From: Linanthus parryae
Taxonomy: Eukaryota; Streptophyta; Magnoliopsida; Ericales; Polemoniaceae
Direction: 5' to 3'
Length of the DNA stretch: 64,000 bases
NCBI GenBank assembly: GCA_023055425.1
Contig: JALGPY010000004.1
Span: forward strand, 112,819,504-112,883,503
Shown here: in pieces, positions 1 to 12,586 of the stretch
How positions within the stretch are numbered: the first letter of the stretch is position 1
How the letters are laid out: every line of letters begins with the position of its first letter
Program-made: the position numbers and the translations under genes
The notes under the pieces: generated by a model
What the model was told of the DNA's origin: nothing
The model's database searches: none
Seen by the model: the letters and a program-made list of their open reading frames with translations, nothing else

Positions 1-550
1 CCGATTGTATACTCATTACCTATATTTAAATGTTATATTTGGAGAGTCTTATTTAGTATATTTATCAAGAATTTGTTATTTTCTATTAATTATTAGTAAT
101 ATTTTTAGTTATGTTTAATTCCTTAACTTATATATTTTTTCACGAAATATTTAGTATCATCTTGTATAGAAGAATAATTTTTTAATTCACTCTAACGATA
201 TATAGTCATTATTTTTTAGCCTTAAATAAAAAAATGAAGGTCTACAATCGATATCTATATTTACACGCAAGTTATTAACTTAACTTAAAGACGACAACTT
301 TTTTTTTGAGGATAAGACGACAACTTTAAATGAGTTGAATGAAATAATTATGTTAATTTATTTAGTGTAATGGGCTAGCCCAAATCCAACCCGAACCCGA
401 ATTGGTTTGTTCGAATTTGGGCTTGGACGGGCTTGCGATGCTCCTAACCCGGGCTGGGCTGGGCTTGGGCAACCCCGACAGAGCTCGGGCTTGGGCTTGG
501 AAAAAGGTGTCAGTCCGCCCAGCCCGCCGGAGTTACAATCATGAAATAAA
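1..550. other. AT-rich non-coding stretch
   Basis: No gene is supported here. Positions about 371-532 are locally G/C-rich, made of imperfect repeats of GGGCTTGG/GGCTGGGC type, as often found in decayed plant transposons, but no element boundary is visible. Confidence 0.5.
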
Positions 551-552
551 TA

Positions 553-1395
553 TCAATTCACTCTATCAATAGCTTTGCTCTTGTCTACTTCGAGAGCACC
601 AAGGTGAGTCGGCCCATGGTTATGGGTTCTACTTTTGGCGAATAACTCGTTAGCAATAAGGGTGATACCTGAAATAAGCTTGTCCGAAACAAAGGCATTT
701 TGTTTTTCAGACATGATAGAGGAAAGGATACATTTAAGTCGGTTAGCAAGAGTTTTTGCAATGATCTTATACATTGAGGAACAAATGCTAATGAGTCTAA
801 AATTCACAAGGGTTAAGGGAGATGGGTTTTAGGAATCAGGGTGAGAAAGCAATAATTGAATTCCTCAAAAAGAAAGCCAATATTAAGGAAATAGTGAGTC
901 GCATCCTCTACAAACAAATTCAATCATGGATTACAGTCCGGGTACCTAAATCAGAACGCTTCAAAGTGAAAACACACAGGCTTGGGCAAAGAGGAGTTTG
1001 TGATGTGGAAGATACATGGATCGTGATCCGATCCCATAATGGGGAGATTTAGGAGAAAGGATCCGGGATACTCCTTGATCCAGTCCACATTATGAAAACT
1101 CCTGTCGAGTCTCTCATAAGTGGTGAAAAGGGAACGGACAATTATTGGTCCAACTAAAACGGGATCCTTTAAGATAAATTTTCAAGAGGCTAAGGTTTCC
1201 CAAAAAACCGTTGAAGTCTATTATTCCCGACACTCAGTTGTCATGTCTACTCCATTTATCATTGAGACCAAGAATCTGACTGAAGTCTCCAATACAAAGC
1301 AGAGTCTCAGCAATGGTGGAAAGATGAGATTCAATCAAGTCCTATGTATCTTTTCTGTGTTGACGATAATGGGACCCATAGAGACACGCTAGAAA
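553..1395 (-). pseudogene. Degenerate L1-type LINE: endonuclease and RT N-terminal remnants
   Basis: Read on the minus strand, frames broken by stops and shifts still give an apurinic-endonuclease-like segment (about 1395 down to 1000) with an IGDFSQILGLNDKWSRHDN-like stretch, the expected GDFN-type core, and later SDHDPCIFHI, the expected SDH catalytic region. Near 880-820 comes NYCFLTLIPKTHLP, then after a one-base shift NFRLISICSSMYKIIAK (807 downward), the start of the reverse transcriptase domain. The order endonuclease then RT on one strand is that of plant L1/RIL LINEs. The spacing between the two domains is too short, so sequence has been lost, and the RT stops well before its catalytic motif. 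This is a fossil with no coding capacity. Confidence 0.72.
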
Positions 1396-2008
1396 AAGGA
1401 CGCCCAGCTTACAGGATATTCTACAAAGAATGAGGTCACTCATCACAATGAGGGGAGACACACTAGCATGACCTTTTCAAACAAAATATAAACCCCCAAC
1501 TAAACCAACAACGATGACCCCATAAGAAGAGGGATAACCCACCTAAAAAGAAAACTACACTCTAAAGTCCAACACTTTGTTTCAGAAAAAAATAAAAGAG
1601 AATGTTTTTGATCTGTGGTCAATTTGTGTGCTAAATGAACTGCCAGAGGGTGACCAGACCTCTGCAGTTCTAACTACTTATCATCATCGCCAAAGTCGTG
1701 GTTGTTAAAGGACAACTACGAAACTACATTATAAATAAAAGAGAAAGAATAGCTGCTCAGGGGCACAACTGAAAACCAAATGCAGGTATCGAATTCTTTT
1801 AGAATCAAACTGGTGGGGGTCATGAGGGATCGTCCAAGTTTCTTTTTTTATCCAACCCAAACTATGTCCACCAAGGATTTTAGAAGAACTATGAGTTATA
1901 TGTACATGCATAGTATCTTTTTCTAGTATTAAGTTAACAACTTACCGTGTTGGAAAAACATTTAAGCTTCTACGAATAAATTAATATAACTATTTTCCTT
2001 ACTTTTAT
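1396..2008. other. Intergenic, nothing recognised
   Basis: Short open frames only, with no domain-like translation on either strand. It may include the older 5' part of the LINE fossil on its left, but I cannot show this. Confidence 0.4.
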
Positions 2009-4090
2009 AGAATGAGAAAAGATGCTGGTGTGATTCCGCGTTCAGCCCGATATCATCAAGTTGATCGAATTTTGTGATGATGAGAGAAACTTTGTTATGT
2101 TGTTGATGGACTTCGATTTGAGCTCACATGCTCAAGGAGGTACGCCTTCACTTTTATTTTATGCCATTTTTTTGCTATGTAGACCCAGTGAAAACATATT
2201 TAGTTTTTCGCCTTTTATTATGCAACAATTATCCTGGGTTTTGTTGAGAAAAATATGGTGTTTTGATACGGATTACCCACTGGAAGTACAAATAAACTAT
2301 TCAGTTCAAGACCCTCCATGAATCGTAGGACAAGCCATCACGATATGATAATTGTGTCCACGTCTCTATAAATACCCACACATAGGATTGTGCTGGATTC
2401 ATTGTGACGTCTGTGTGCTAGATCACGTTAAGAATGAGAAAGAAGAAGATCATGCAAAACGAGGGCACCACGAAGCCGCGCGCCAAGGAGGTCGACGACA
2501 CAGGGGGTGCGAACGAGTTAGGGGCTTCGGCCTCTAACTCTCTCTCTCTCTATCTCTCTGCTAGCTTTGTTATTTTCACTCTAATGAGACTCTTATGAAA
2601 ATAATAAGATAGAAGTGCATTTATATATTCAACAACTCCTTGTTAACTACATATTTTCCCAATACAAATCATGTCCATAACGGATTAGTCCACCTTGCAA
2701 ATTAGTCCTACTAAGTTTGCTTGTGGTTGCATATTGATCCTTTTATTTAATTAGTCCTACTAATTAATGCCCATATCTAGTTTAATCTATATGGTGTGTG
2801 AGCCCATATGTTTCTACTTAGTTGGTAGTAACAATTGCTAACACAGAGCGGTGTCTAGCAACACATATATGCCACACAACTTATAGTAATAGTTAGTGAT
2901 CCGACAAACCATGTGACCAATGTTACCGTATGAATTATCCCTTTGTCTCTATATCCGGATTGGACACAAGACATAAATGTCACACTCGTCACACTCGTAT
3001 ATCCAATCCATAGTTTCTCGATCCTGGGAATATGCTTATCTGTTCAGATAACATCAATATTCCATATTGATTTATCTGATTCTGGCCAGACATTCCATAA
3101 GCACTACCCCTCGAGTGGCCGTTGATATTTACTCCCATATGTGGAAGGAACAAATCCTCTCTACATCACTACCATCTCTAAGCTTGCTTCCTATTATGTC
3201 CGATAACCGCATTTATTGCTACTCAGTCACGGTGTAACGTTTGACGAAATCAAAACATAATATTCCACAATTAGAGTATCTAGTGAATTCAAGTCTAAGG
3301 ACCACAATACCATTGTCACAACAAGAACCACTTGTGACGTTAACATAATTAATGTATCTTTTCGTGGTGGGTCAATCCAATATGCCATTATCACATAATA
3401 CATACCCATGTGTTAGACTTGATATCTCCATATCAATCTACCCACATACTAGACTATAGTGATCGTTCTAGTAATCAATATAATGGACTATGTATATTTA
3501 AGATAAACAACACATTGCAATCTAAGGACTTCATTATATTAAATATCTCCATAAATAATACAATGATTATTCTAGCCAAAATAATGTTCATACTAAAATA
3601 CGGTTGCCTCTAGGGCATCCATTCCTAACAAAAATGATCTTCACTTCTTAGGGCGTCATTTTATTGCATAGTTAACTCTTAATAAAGCGTAAACTCGTTC
3701 ATATCATTTACAGATAACATCTCAAAAGTTTCAAATATCATTAAAGTATCATATATTGCATCTCAATATTTAAAGTTAATAGAGATATTAGTAATGATTG
3801 ATTTCATTCTTGTTTTACTCAATTGGTAAGTATTTCGGTTGGAAGATAACCATCAAAGTAATGGAAGCGACTACAAATAGTTTATGCTCGATTCACAACC
3901 AGGATTGTGTCCACTCAAGTATCAAGACCGCCAATATTCTCATGGGAAATATGTGTAGACTAAAAAAGAACTCATGTGTTATCTTTTGCATCAGTTCATT
4001 TTTAACCAATGTTGTTTTTAACTACAGAATATGAGTGTTTTCATATGTGACTTTGGTCGGAGCATTGAAGGATCTGGCTGTGGACCTTAT
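2009..4090 (+). pseudogene. Protein kinase-like pseudogene split by a solo LTR
   Basis: Three kinase-like pieces lie in the right order on the plus strand. At about 2046-2135, QPDIIKLIEFCDDERNF matches the N-lobe segment of receptor-like kinases (HPNIVKLIGFC type). At about 3850-3950, CVHSSIKTANILMGNM matches the catalytic loop (VHRDIKTANILL type). At about 4030-4085, after an intron-like TTTTTAACTACAG, ICDFGRSIEGSGCGPYSSS gives the DFG motif. A 1.38-kb LTR (2255-3630) sits between the first and second pieces. The catalytic Asp of HRD is replaced (HSS), so the product would be inactive even if made. The activation loop onward is not recognisable. The exact kinase subfamily is unknown. Confidence 0.55.
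2255..3630 (-). repeat. Solo LTR, same family as Copia-3
   Basis: Read on the minus strand this begins TGTTAGGAATGGATGCCCTA and follows the Copia-3 LTR (46448-47884) almost throughout: the AGTCCTTAGATT block, the GTTAACAAGGAGTTGTTG block near the promoter and the G/C-rich leader are all recognisable. The length of 1376 bp is close to Copia-3's 1437. Identical AAAAT direct repeats flank it at 2250-2254 and 3631-3635, a 5-bp target duplication. No primer site or coding sequence is attached, so this is a solo LTR left by LTR-LTR recombination. Its last base departs from the canonical CA end. It is clearly older than Copia-3. Confidence 0.78.
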
Positions 4091-7000
4091 TCATCATCAG
4101 ACCTTAATGAACTATTTAAATAAGCCTAAAAAACAACCAAAACTATGAGTAGGCTTCCTCATTGCGCTCTCAATATTAAGTAGGCGTGTCTTGGATAATG
4201 TTGCAATCATTAAAGAGCAATACATGAATAGAAGTTTCATATAGTAGGGCGGGCACATGAGATCGTCATGACATGCCTCACATACATAGCGCGCCCCCGT
4301 TTGCCAAAGGAGTTGTCCGTGTATTCCATGTCTCTTGAAGTTGAGTTGCTCTTGGACAAAAGCGCTAATTTCAACTATGTTGAAAGAAAGTGTTTAGTCG
4401 GTTAGGCATTCAGGACTGTTGCAATGTAAATGTCCTACCACCTCGTCGATTCCTTTGGCTTGCAACTAGAGGAGGCACTAAAAGTAAGACCTTCCACCCC
4501 TTGCCGTACTTAAACTATTCAATTAAGCCTAAACAACAACCGGAAGAACAGGAGTGATCTCTTGAGAAAGGGACTTGTATGAATTTTGATGAATGCTTAC
4601 AACTCTCGAAGTTGTTGGTTGTGGCAAATGAGGTTACCCCTACTTATACATGAGCCTACCTCTAAAGAAGACTCTATAGATCTACAATCCAATGGCGGAG
4701 ATTGAGAGTCGAGAATGTACCTGCTTCCTCATAAAGAGTTATTTATAAAAAAATATTCTAGATACAAGTATGTGGATCCTTGTTCCTACAAGTAAGTGGA
4801 GAAATTCTAGAAAATTCACGAGAATTTCATCAAGTAGTAGCAAACTAATGGACCGTGTGATAATGTGGGCTTGAGATAGTGTCATGGACTATATTATTGG
4901 GCTATTTGCGGACCACTTGGCCATTAAACAAGTCCACCTATTATGATGTCGACCTTTTCAACTTCGGATATGTAGTCAGAGTTTTTTAGCTGATTTACTT
5001 CTCTTGTGGTTTGCGGATCATTATACAATAGCAGATGTCTACCCAATACCTACCCGAAACATAAAGACTATGGTTCCCACGATAAAAAAAGTAAAACAAG
5101 TCTTTAACTTACAATTTTATTTGAGTAGTTTGTGAAATTTTCGTTACCGACTTGTTGTAACCAATCTCCTTTTTTGTTTATGTATACTTTGTAATATTAC
5201 CATTATTTAATAAATGCTATGTGCTATTTTCTCCGAATCATTTCTTTCTCTACGTTTTTCTTTTGGGATGAATCTTCTCTTTCTCTACATTTATCTGTTT
5301 AGTAATCTTTTTGTGGTTAAAAAACACAACTGCCCCTAAAAAATACCTCACAACATTAATAGGGTGGACTCTATCATGTAATTATGAGTGTGAACAAGTG
5401 ATAGAAAGGTAAAAGACAACTTTCTTAGTATATGTGTCTATTCTCTTTCACGAGAAAGAGATGTTACAGATGAAGTATAAGTTTTATTTTTGTAAGAAAT
5501 TGTCAAAAATATATTAAAATCATATATTGTGCCTTAATCAATAAAATATTAGATTTTTATGCCTTAAACCTAGCTGCATTATTGAACTCATTACACTTAA
5601 ATCTAATGCATTATCAATTTATTATAAAAATTACTTGCATTATTGAAATTTGTGACACTTAACCATTGCATTCTCAATTTATCATAAAAATCACGTGCAT
5701 TATTTAAATTTGTGACAAATAGCCTATTTTAGTTAGTCTCAACTATAGAAAATAACAAAAATTGTGTAAACGTTGCGCAACGATGCATTTGTCCTTATTT
5801 GTTGAAGAGGTAAATTGATAATGCAGTGTACTAAGTGTCGCAAGTTCGATAATGAAGGTAGGTTTAGGATAAAAATCCTAAAATATTTGTGTATAACATC
5901 CATAAGCCACTACGGTCCAGTTGTACTGCAACAATCCAATTTCCTTTTGAGAAGAAAACAATCCAAAATTTAAATTTATGCTTAGGATAAATATGTACTT
6001 TTATAGAAATACGGAGTATAATCTTACATCCATGTTTAATATTATGTAATAGTATATTTAGTGTAATATGCTACATATAGCTTTATATTTTACGAATTCT
6101 ATTTTAATCAATGAACATTTTATGTTTTTCACTAGTTTACTAGTCAAAATTTATCAAAATTATTTTATGCAAATAGTACAAGTGCTTCAAATAGAACTGA
6201 TTTACATTAAAAAAAAACGTGTGAGAAATTTTAAGAGCTAGAAACGTGGGATAAGAAATTGGATAAACAAAAAAGACGATTAAAGTAGAAAGTGAATTAG
6301 CGAGTATTGCACTCCTATTTCCACAATTATCGCTCTCTGTTGTAACAATAATTTCCGTTTACTTAGTTTAATGTGGATGCTCTTTTGATCATCGTTTGAA
6401 ATACCGTACCGGACGTCGTTTCGCTTTCGTTACTAGCGTGAAACATTTCGGTACCGGTATTTTTCGGTGATTTTTTACCAACTAATTTTCGTAAATCATA
6501 TAATTGCCTCAAAAAACTATTTTCAGAATGATCCCAACTTTTATTCTTATTATTTTTAAAATAACCATAAAACATGTATTTTATTTACTAAACTTCAATT
6601 CTTATTCATATTTTTTGCTAAAATATATTATGCAATGAATGATCAAAATGAAAATGATTTAAAGAATTATTTACCTCGAAGATCAACATAGATGTATTAT
6701 TTGTTTTACTTTTATATGAAGGCCCCAAAATTTGTTTCAATTGCAAACTAAGCCTCGACTGAAATCCACTCGAAATTTGTTTAATCGTCCGAAACATCCG
6801 AAATCGACCGAAACACACCTGTATGCACATAATTTCAGCCTGGTATGTACCGGTACCAACTATACTTTGTTCCAAAATCAAAACGGTACGAATCAGTCGA
6901 AACATATCGAAATTTCAAACTATGCTTTTGATTGCTATAACACAAACACAAAGTTTGTCCTATTTGTCAGTCTTGTCAGGAACAGTTATTGCACCTTTTC

Positions 7001-7095
7001 GTGACTACCCTACAATTCAGCCCATTTGGAATAACATTTGTCCCACCACCAATACTTACTTTTACGGTTCACTGCAATGCTCTTTTATGGATTAA
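4091..7095. other. 3-kb AT-rich intergenic region
   Basis: No gene or complete element is recognised. A decayed pair of similar segments (around 4108 and 4511, both with AAGCCTAAA.AACAACC) suggests an old internal duplication. The stretch 6360-6900 has repeated CGGTACCGGTA/CGAAA-type words typical of worn DNA transposons, but no terminal repeats could be matched. Confidence 0.4.
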
Positions 7096-7464
7096 CTAGA
7101 GTATTGCCCGTGTCCGAGGGCACTATCCCTAAATTGGATAAATTTTTGAATTTATAGGTATCTTCTTTTAAACGAATTTAGAGGTGTTATCCAAAAATTA
7201 TACTTACAAATGTGGTGGAAAAAAAACTTCCAAACGTGGGATGAGCATTATAATGGACGTGAGAATCACTCACAACCTATCTCCTATTAGTTAGTGATAT
7301 AGTTAAGAAAAATCTCTCTCCTATTAGTTAGGGATGTTCAAAGGGAGTGGGTAGTCAGTGATGTAATAAGTAAGTGAAATCTAATGGTGGGGATGAAGTT
7401 GATTTAATCGAATGGTCGAAAAATCATAAGTTAGTTAAACCATGCTATTTTATAATATAGAAGA
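7096..7464 (-). mobile_element. Short non-autonomous Helitron
   Basis: On the minus strand the segment starts TCTTCTATATTATAAAATAG after a host A (7465). It ends with a short hairpin (TGCCC/GGGCA arms, about 7110-7128) followed by CTAG (7096-7099) and a host T (7095). This is the Helitron layout: 5' TC, 3' hairpin then CTRR, insertion between A and T with no target duplication. There is no coding sequence. Inside, CTCCTATTAGTTAG occurs twice (about 7281 and 7319). The ends were assigned by eye, so the 5' base is less certain than the 3' end. Confidence 0.5.
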
Positions 7465-7775
7465 TCAGTGCCAACAAACTTTTCAATTAACCCCTTCTAC
7501 TCTGCTCTGCTGATTTGGATCTCCTCCAGCGGTTTTTGTTTACCGTTTGGAAAATATTGCTCTCCCGTAATGCATTTGTTTTCCGTAGCCAACTTTTCCA
7601 TCAACCTACAATTGTCAATAACATCTATCATAAAGTAAAGGCTTTTGTTGTTTTTTTTTTACAGATAACAATGTTTGCAGTAAAATTTCTACGGTCGCAA
7701 TGATTAATGGGATGAAACCACAACCCCCGTATATTAAACTTAATTCAGACGGTGCTTTCAACCATAGCTCGGGTT

Positions 7776-8056
7776 TAATATATGGATCAGCTCTCCAGCC
7801 CACAGAAGTCTCGAAGCCCACTTGACAAGCCCAGCAGATAAAAGCCCATGACGGCAAAGCTCAAATCTAATTATAAATCCACCCGTTGTAACCCTAAATT
7901 ATCTAGCTACCGTTGGATCTGGCTTTGTACGATCTTACCGTTAGAGTGAGACATACATAAGTCTCTCTTAGTTGTAAACGTTTCATTATGTGAATATAAT
8001 TTCCTCTTTCATCTTCTCACCTCTCTCTCTTTCAGAAACCCTAAAGGCTTCTTTCA
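7776..8056 (+). repeat. Copia-1 5' LTR
   Basis: It starts TAATATATGGATCAGCTC and ends GGCTTCTTTCA. It matches the 3' LTR throughout, except for a gap after TTTGTACGATC where the 3' LTR has about 27 extra bases, and scattered substitutions. It is bounded on the left by the GGGTT duplication. Confidence 0.85.
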
Positions 8057-8070
8057 TGGTATCAGAGCCC
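8057..8070 (+). other. Copia-1 primer binding site
   Basis: TGGTATCAGAGCCC directly follows the 5' LTR. It matches the 3' end of initiator Met-tRNA, the usual copia minus-strand primer. Confidence 0.85.
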
Positions 8071-8074
8071 TTCA

Positions 8075-11000
8075 ATGGCTCTTGCCAATCCTTCACCGGC
8101 TTCACAGCCTCTTTATCTTCTATCAAACATCCACAATTGCTTCCGTTTAAACTCGATTCATCCAATTTTGTCTTATGGAAGCACCAAATTTCATCAATTT
8201 TTCGCACTCATACTCTCTATGGTTACCTTGACGGCACAATCCCCTGTCCTCCGGCTACTGTTCTCTCCTCCGATGGTGTTCCTGTACCAAACAAGGCTTA
8301 TACAGCTTGACAACTACAAGATCAGGCGGTTCTCACCATCCTTAACGCCACTCTCTCTCTCAAGAATCACTTACTTTGGTTATTGGATCTCTCACATCTA
8401 GAGACGCTTGGTTTGTTCTTGAGCGCCGATATGCCTCGTTGATGAGATCTAACATTCTATCTCTCAAATTAGAGTTCCACACTCTTCAAAAAGGCTCTGA
8501 TTCGATAGATCTGTACATGCAGAAGGTGAAATCCATCAGAGACAGACTCGCCGTTGTCGGGGTTGTTAACGCCGATGAGGATCTCTTGCTTTATGCCTTA
8601 AACGGCTTACCACCAGTGTATAACTCCTTTCGATCCTCTCTGCGTATTCACTCCGCTCCGATTCCCTTTGAAGAACTCCATGTTCTGTTGAAAGCTGAGG
8701 AACACATGCATGCTCTTAAGAGTCCTGTTTCCGATGCCTCTCACCCTACCGCCTTCTATCATCAACGCGGCGGTGGCCACCATGGTGGTGATCGGAATCC
8801 TTCCGGCTACCGTGTGGTGGTGGTGGACGGTTCGGTCACCGAGGTGGTGGCGGTGGCCGTTGAGATTCTAGAGGCGGTCGTTCGTATTCCGGTTATGGAT
8901 CTGGTTCTGAAACTGGGTCGCGTTACATAAATGGTTACGGATCGCGTCGTGGTTCAGGTCGCTCCAGTTACCGAGGAAGAGGTGGTTTGGGTCGAGGCTC
9001 TTCAGCTCCCGTCAAATGTCAAATATGTGGGTACGATTACCATTCCGCCATTGATTGCTATCATCGTAGGACTATGCCTATCAAGGAAAACTACCTCCGG
9101 AGCAGCTTTCAACAATGGCTGTCTCTACCTCTCAGCAGTCTCAGGCTCCCACCTCTGATCTCTGGTTGACGGATACTGGATCTTCCAACCACATGACAGC
9201 GGATTTTCGCAATCTCTCTTTGGCAGAACCCTATCTTGGGAATGATTCTGTCACCGTCGATAACAGTTCTTCTCTTCCTATACAGCACTCTGGTACAACT
9301 TTTATCTCTACTTCAAATTGCTCTTACACTTTATCAAATACTCTACATGTGCCTCCTCTGTCTGTTAATCTGCTTCATGTGCACAAGTTTTGTTCAGATC
9401 ATAGTGCACGATTTGTTTTTTGATATGGATCACTTTTATGTTCATGACAAGTCTTCAGGTCAAATACTATTTCAAGGACCCAGTAAAAATGGCCTCTATC
9501 CTCTTTCTTCCGAGTCTGCTTCGTCCAAACCACAAGCCTTTTTGGGTCCAAGAGTCCAATCCAATTTATGGCATTCAAGACTTGGACACCCTACTGCCTC
9601 TATTTTGTCAAAATGTGTTAAATGTCTTTCTCCTTCTGTTAAATTACCTACTAAATTATCTGCAAACACTGTTGGTGATATGTGTGAATCATGTTTAGCT
9701 GGAAAAATGTCTAGATTACAATACCGCTTCATCTTCTTCATAGTGATGTATAGGGACATGCCTCTACAATTTCCTTTGATGGATTTAAATATTATATCTG
9801 GTTTATTGATGATTTCTCAAGATTCACCTGGTTATATTCATTAAAGTTCAAATCTGATGTCTCCTCTGTTTTTGCTACATTTAAAAAGTTTATCGAAAAA
9901 CTTTTGGGGTACTCTATCAAAATTTTACGTTCACAGTGGTGGTGAGTTTATAGCTTTTACTTTTCAGAAATTCTCAAGAAAATGGCATTTTGCATCAAAA
10001 GTCATGTCCTTATACACCACAGCAGAATGACATTGCTGAAAGAAAACATCGGAACATTATAGAAACTGCAGTTACATTGTTACATAATGCTCTCTTCCTA
10101 AACTGTTTTGGTATCATGCAGTTGCAACCTCTGTTTATTTAATCAGTAGAATGCCAAGTTAAGTTACTTCTGATAAATCGCCATATGAACTTTTATTTAA
10201 AACAAAACCTGGTTATGCTCATTTAAAAGTGTTTGGATGCAGCTCCTATCCAAGATTAACATATTACAATTCCTCTAAGATAGATCCAAAAAACAAGAAA
10301 ATGTGTCTTTTTAGGTTATGCATCTGGATATAAAGGTTATATGTGTTATGACTCTTGTATTAAAAGATTATATATTAGCAGGGATGTCATCTTTGATGAG
10401 TTTCAATTTCCATATGCTACTACTCCTTCTTCATCTTTGTCAAACTCACATATTGGTGTTTCTGTTTCAGGTTCATATCCATCTCAGGTTCCCCCTGATC
10501 AAGCTCAGTATTCCACTGAGCACCCATATGGTTTTATACCAGAATCATACATATATGAGGGATATGATCCTCTGCATCCGACTAGCAGTGAGAGTGCCTG
10601 CTGCAGCAACTCCATGTGGCACCACCAGAATAGATACTCCACCTGATTCAACATATACTCCACCCTCTGCCACATCAGTTGACTCGCAGTCACTCTCACC
10701 CAGCTCTAGCCTGGCAGATCAAGGTGACCCTATGATGATTCCCCCTCCCCCTCTCCTAATCCTCCCTCTACCATCTCTTCTCATCCAATGCAAACACGCA
10801 GCAAGTCTTGTATCAGCAAGAAAAAAATGGTTTATTATGCATGTCCATCTACTTCTATTGGTTTTTCTGTTGTTTCTCACTCACACACACCACAAGCAGA
10901 TCCTGCTTCTTACGCAGAGGCTGTCAAATTTCCTCACTGGCGCCAAACAATGGCAGAAGAGGTTGACAGCCTCTCACAGCAACACACGTGGACTTTGGTG

Positions 11001-12245
11001 CCTGCACCTCCAAATGAAAACATAATTGGTAATAAGTGGGTATTTCGCACAAAATTTCACCCAGATGGTCTATTTCACGTTACAAAGCCCGTTTAGTTGC
11101 CAAAGGTTTTCATCAAACCCCAGGCTTGGAATTTGATGAAACTTTCAGTCCAGTAGTTGAACACGCTACTGTACGTACTATTTTAGCCTTTGCTGCCACT
11201 TTTTCTTGGCCTCTTCAGCAGTTAGACGTTAAAAATGCATTTCTACATGGAAATTTACGTGAAATAGTTTACATGAAACAACCCACTGGTTTTATAAATT
11301 CTAAATATCCACAACATGTCTGTCGTCTTCATAAGTCCATATATGGACTCAAACAGGCTCCGTGCCTGGTTTGAGCGATTTACGTCCTATTTATCTTCTC
11401 TTGGTTTTGTGGCTTCTTTTGCTGACTCTTCTCCGTTTATAAGACATCACAACAACTGTTTAACCATATTACTGTTTTATGTCGACGATATTATTGTAAC
11501 TGGAAATAACTTGCCCTATATTTCACAAATTTTACAAGATTTAGGTACTGAATTTCATATGAACAATCTTGGACCTTTAACTTATTTCTTAGGTCTTCAA
11601 ATATCTCGCTCTTCATCTGGTATTTCTGTCACTCAAGAAAAATATGTGCATGATGTACTACTTAAATTCAACATGTCCAATTGCAAGCCCAGCACCACGC
11701 CCTTGGCGTTTCGAATTAAGTACCACATTTCACAAGTCACTCTTTTACCAGATGCTACTGTTTTTTGCCAACTGTTAGGAGCTTTACAATACCTAACATT
11801 CACTAGACCTGATATCGCCTTTGCGGTAAACCACATTTGTCAGTTTATGCATGCCCCCACAAATGTACATCTCAGTGGGGCACAATGTAATCTTCGTTAT
11901 CTTCAGGGTACTCCAACTTATGGTCTGTTTTACACAAAGGGGAACTTACCATTACAAATCTTTACAGAAGCAGATTGGGTCGGCGATCCGACTGATCGCC
12001 GAAGCACAGCTGGTCTAGTTGTGTTTTTGGGCCCAAATCCGGTCCATTGGGTCGCCAAAAAGCAGCCTACTGTTTCACGTTCCAATTTTTCATGCCCGTA
12101 CCAAGCATATCGAAATCTATTATCATTATGTACGAGAACAATCACTTTTAAAACACCTCCTTTATTCCTAGTGCAGATCAAATTGCCGACGTCTTCACCA
12201 AATCCCTTTCGGCCGCTCAATTTACCAGTTTTCGTGATACACTGA
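8075..12245 (+). pseudogene. Copia-1 gag-pol remnant
   Basis: The coding sequence starts at ATGGCTCTTGCC (8075), just past the primer site, and survives as pieces in changing frames. Gag (DSSNFVLWKHQISSIFRTH; DLYMQKVKSIRDRLA) runs to about 8720. A zinc knuckle CQICGYDYHSAIDC is near 9018 and a protease LTDTGSSNHM near 9165. The integrase HHCC region (LWHSRLGHP ... CESCLAGK) is at 9565-9715 and TPQQNDIAERKHRN near 10015. RT ([27 protein letters not shown] at about 11225) has its catalytic FYVDDIIVTGNN near 11475. RNase H (DWVGDPTDRRSTAG) is near 11970. At least five frame changes separate these blocks, and the integrase catalytic core between 9840 and 10000 is the worst damaged. The active-site residues of protease and RT remain visible. 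Confidence 0.85.
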
Positions 12246-12278
12246 TGGCGCCACATCTACCATCAGTTTAAGGGGCCG

Positions 12279-12586
12279 TAATAGATGGATCATCTCTCCA
12301 GCCCACAGAAGTCTCGAAGCCCACTTGACAAGCCCAGCAGATAAAAGCCCATGACGACAAAGCCCAATCTCATTATAAATCCACCCGTTGTAACCCTAAA
12401 TTATCTAGCTACCGTTGGATCTGGCTTTGTACGATCCCCGAAGATCTTTAGATCTAGAGTGAAAGCGCCGTTAGAGTGAGACATATATAAGTCTCTCTTA
12501 GCTGTAAACGTTTCATTATGTGAATATAATTTTCTCTTTCATCTTCTAGCCTCTCTCTCTCTCAGAAACCCTAAAGGTTTCTTTCA
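12279..12586 (+). repeat. Copia-1 3' LTR
   Basis: It starts TAATAGATGGATCATCTC right after the purine tract and ends GGTTTCTTTCA, followed by GGGTT. It keeps a block around 12437-12470 (CCCCGAAGATCTTTAGATC) that the 5' LTR lacks, so the 5' copy has probably suffered a deletion. Confidence 0.85.

Larger units (their letters stand above)
7776..12586 (+). mobile_element. Copia-1, degenerate full-length Ty1/copia retrotransposon
   Basis: Two LTRs (281 and 308 bp) flank a primer site, gag, protease, integrase, RT and RNase H remnants in copia order, with integrase before RT, and a purine tract TTAAGGGGCCG (12268-12278) just before the 3' LTR. The 5-bp duplication GGGTT lies at 7771-7775 and 12587-12591. 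The LTRs start TA and end CA, not TG...CA. The coding region has many frameshifts and stops, so the element is old and cannot be autonomous. Confidence 0.85.
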
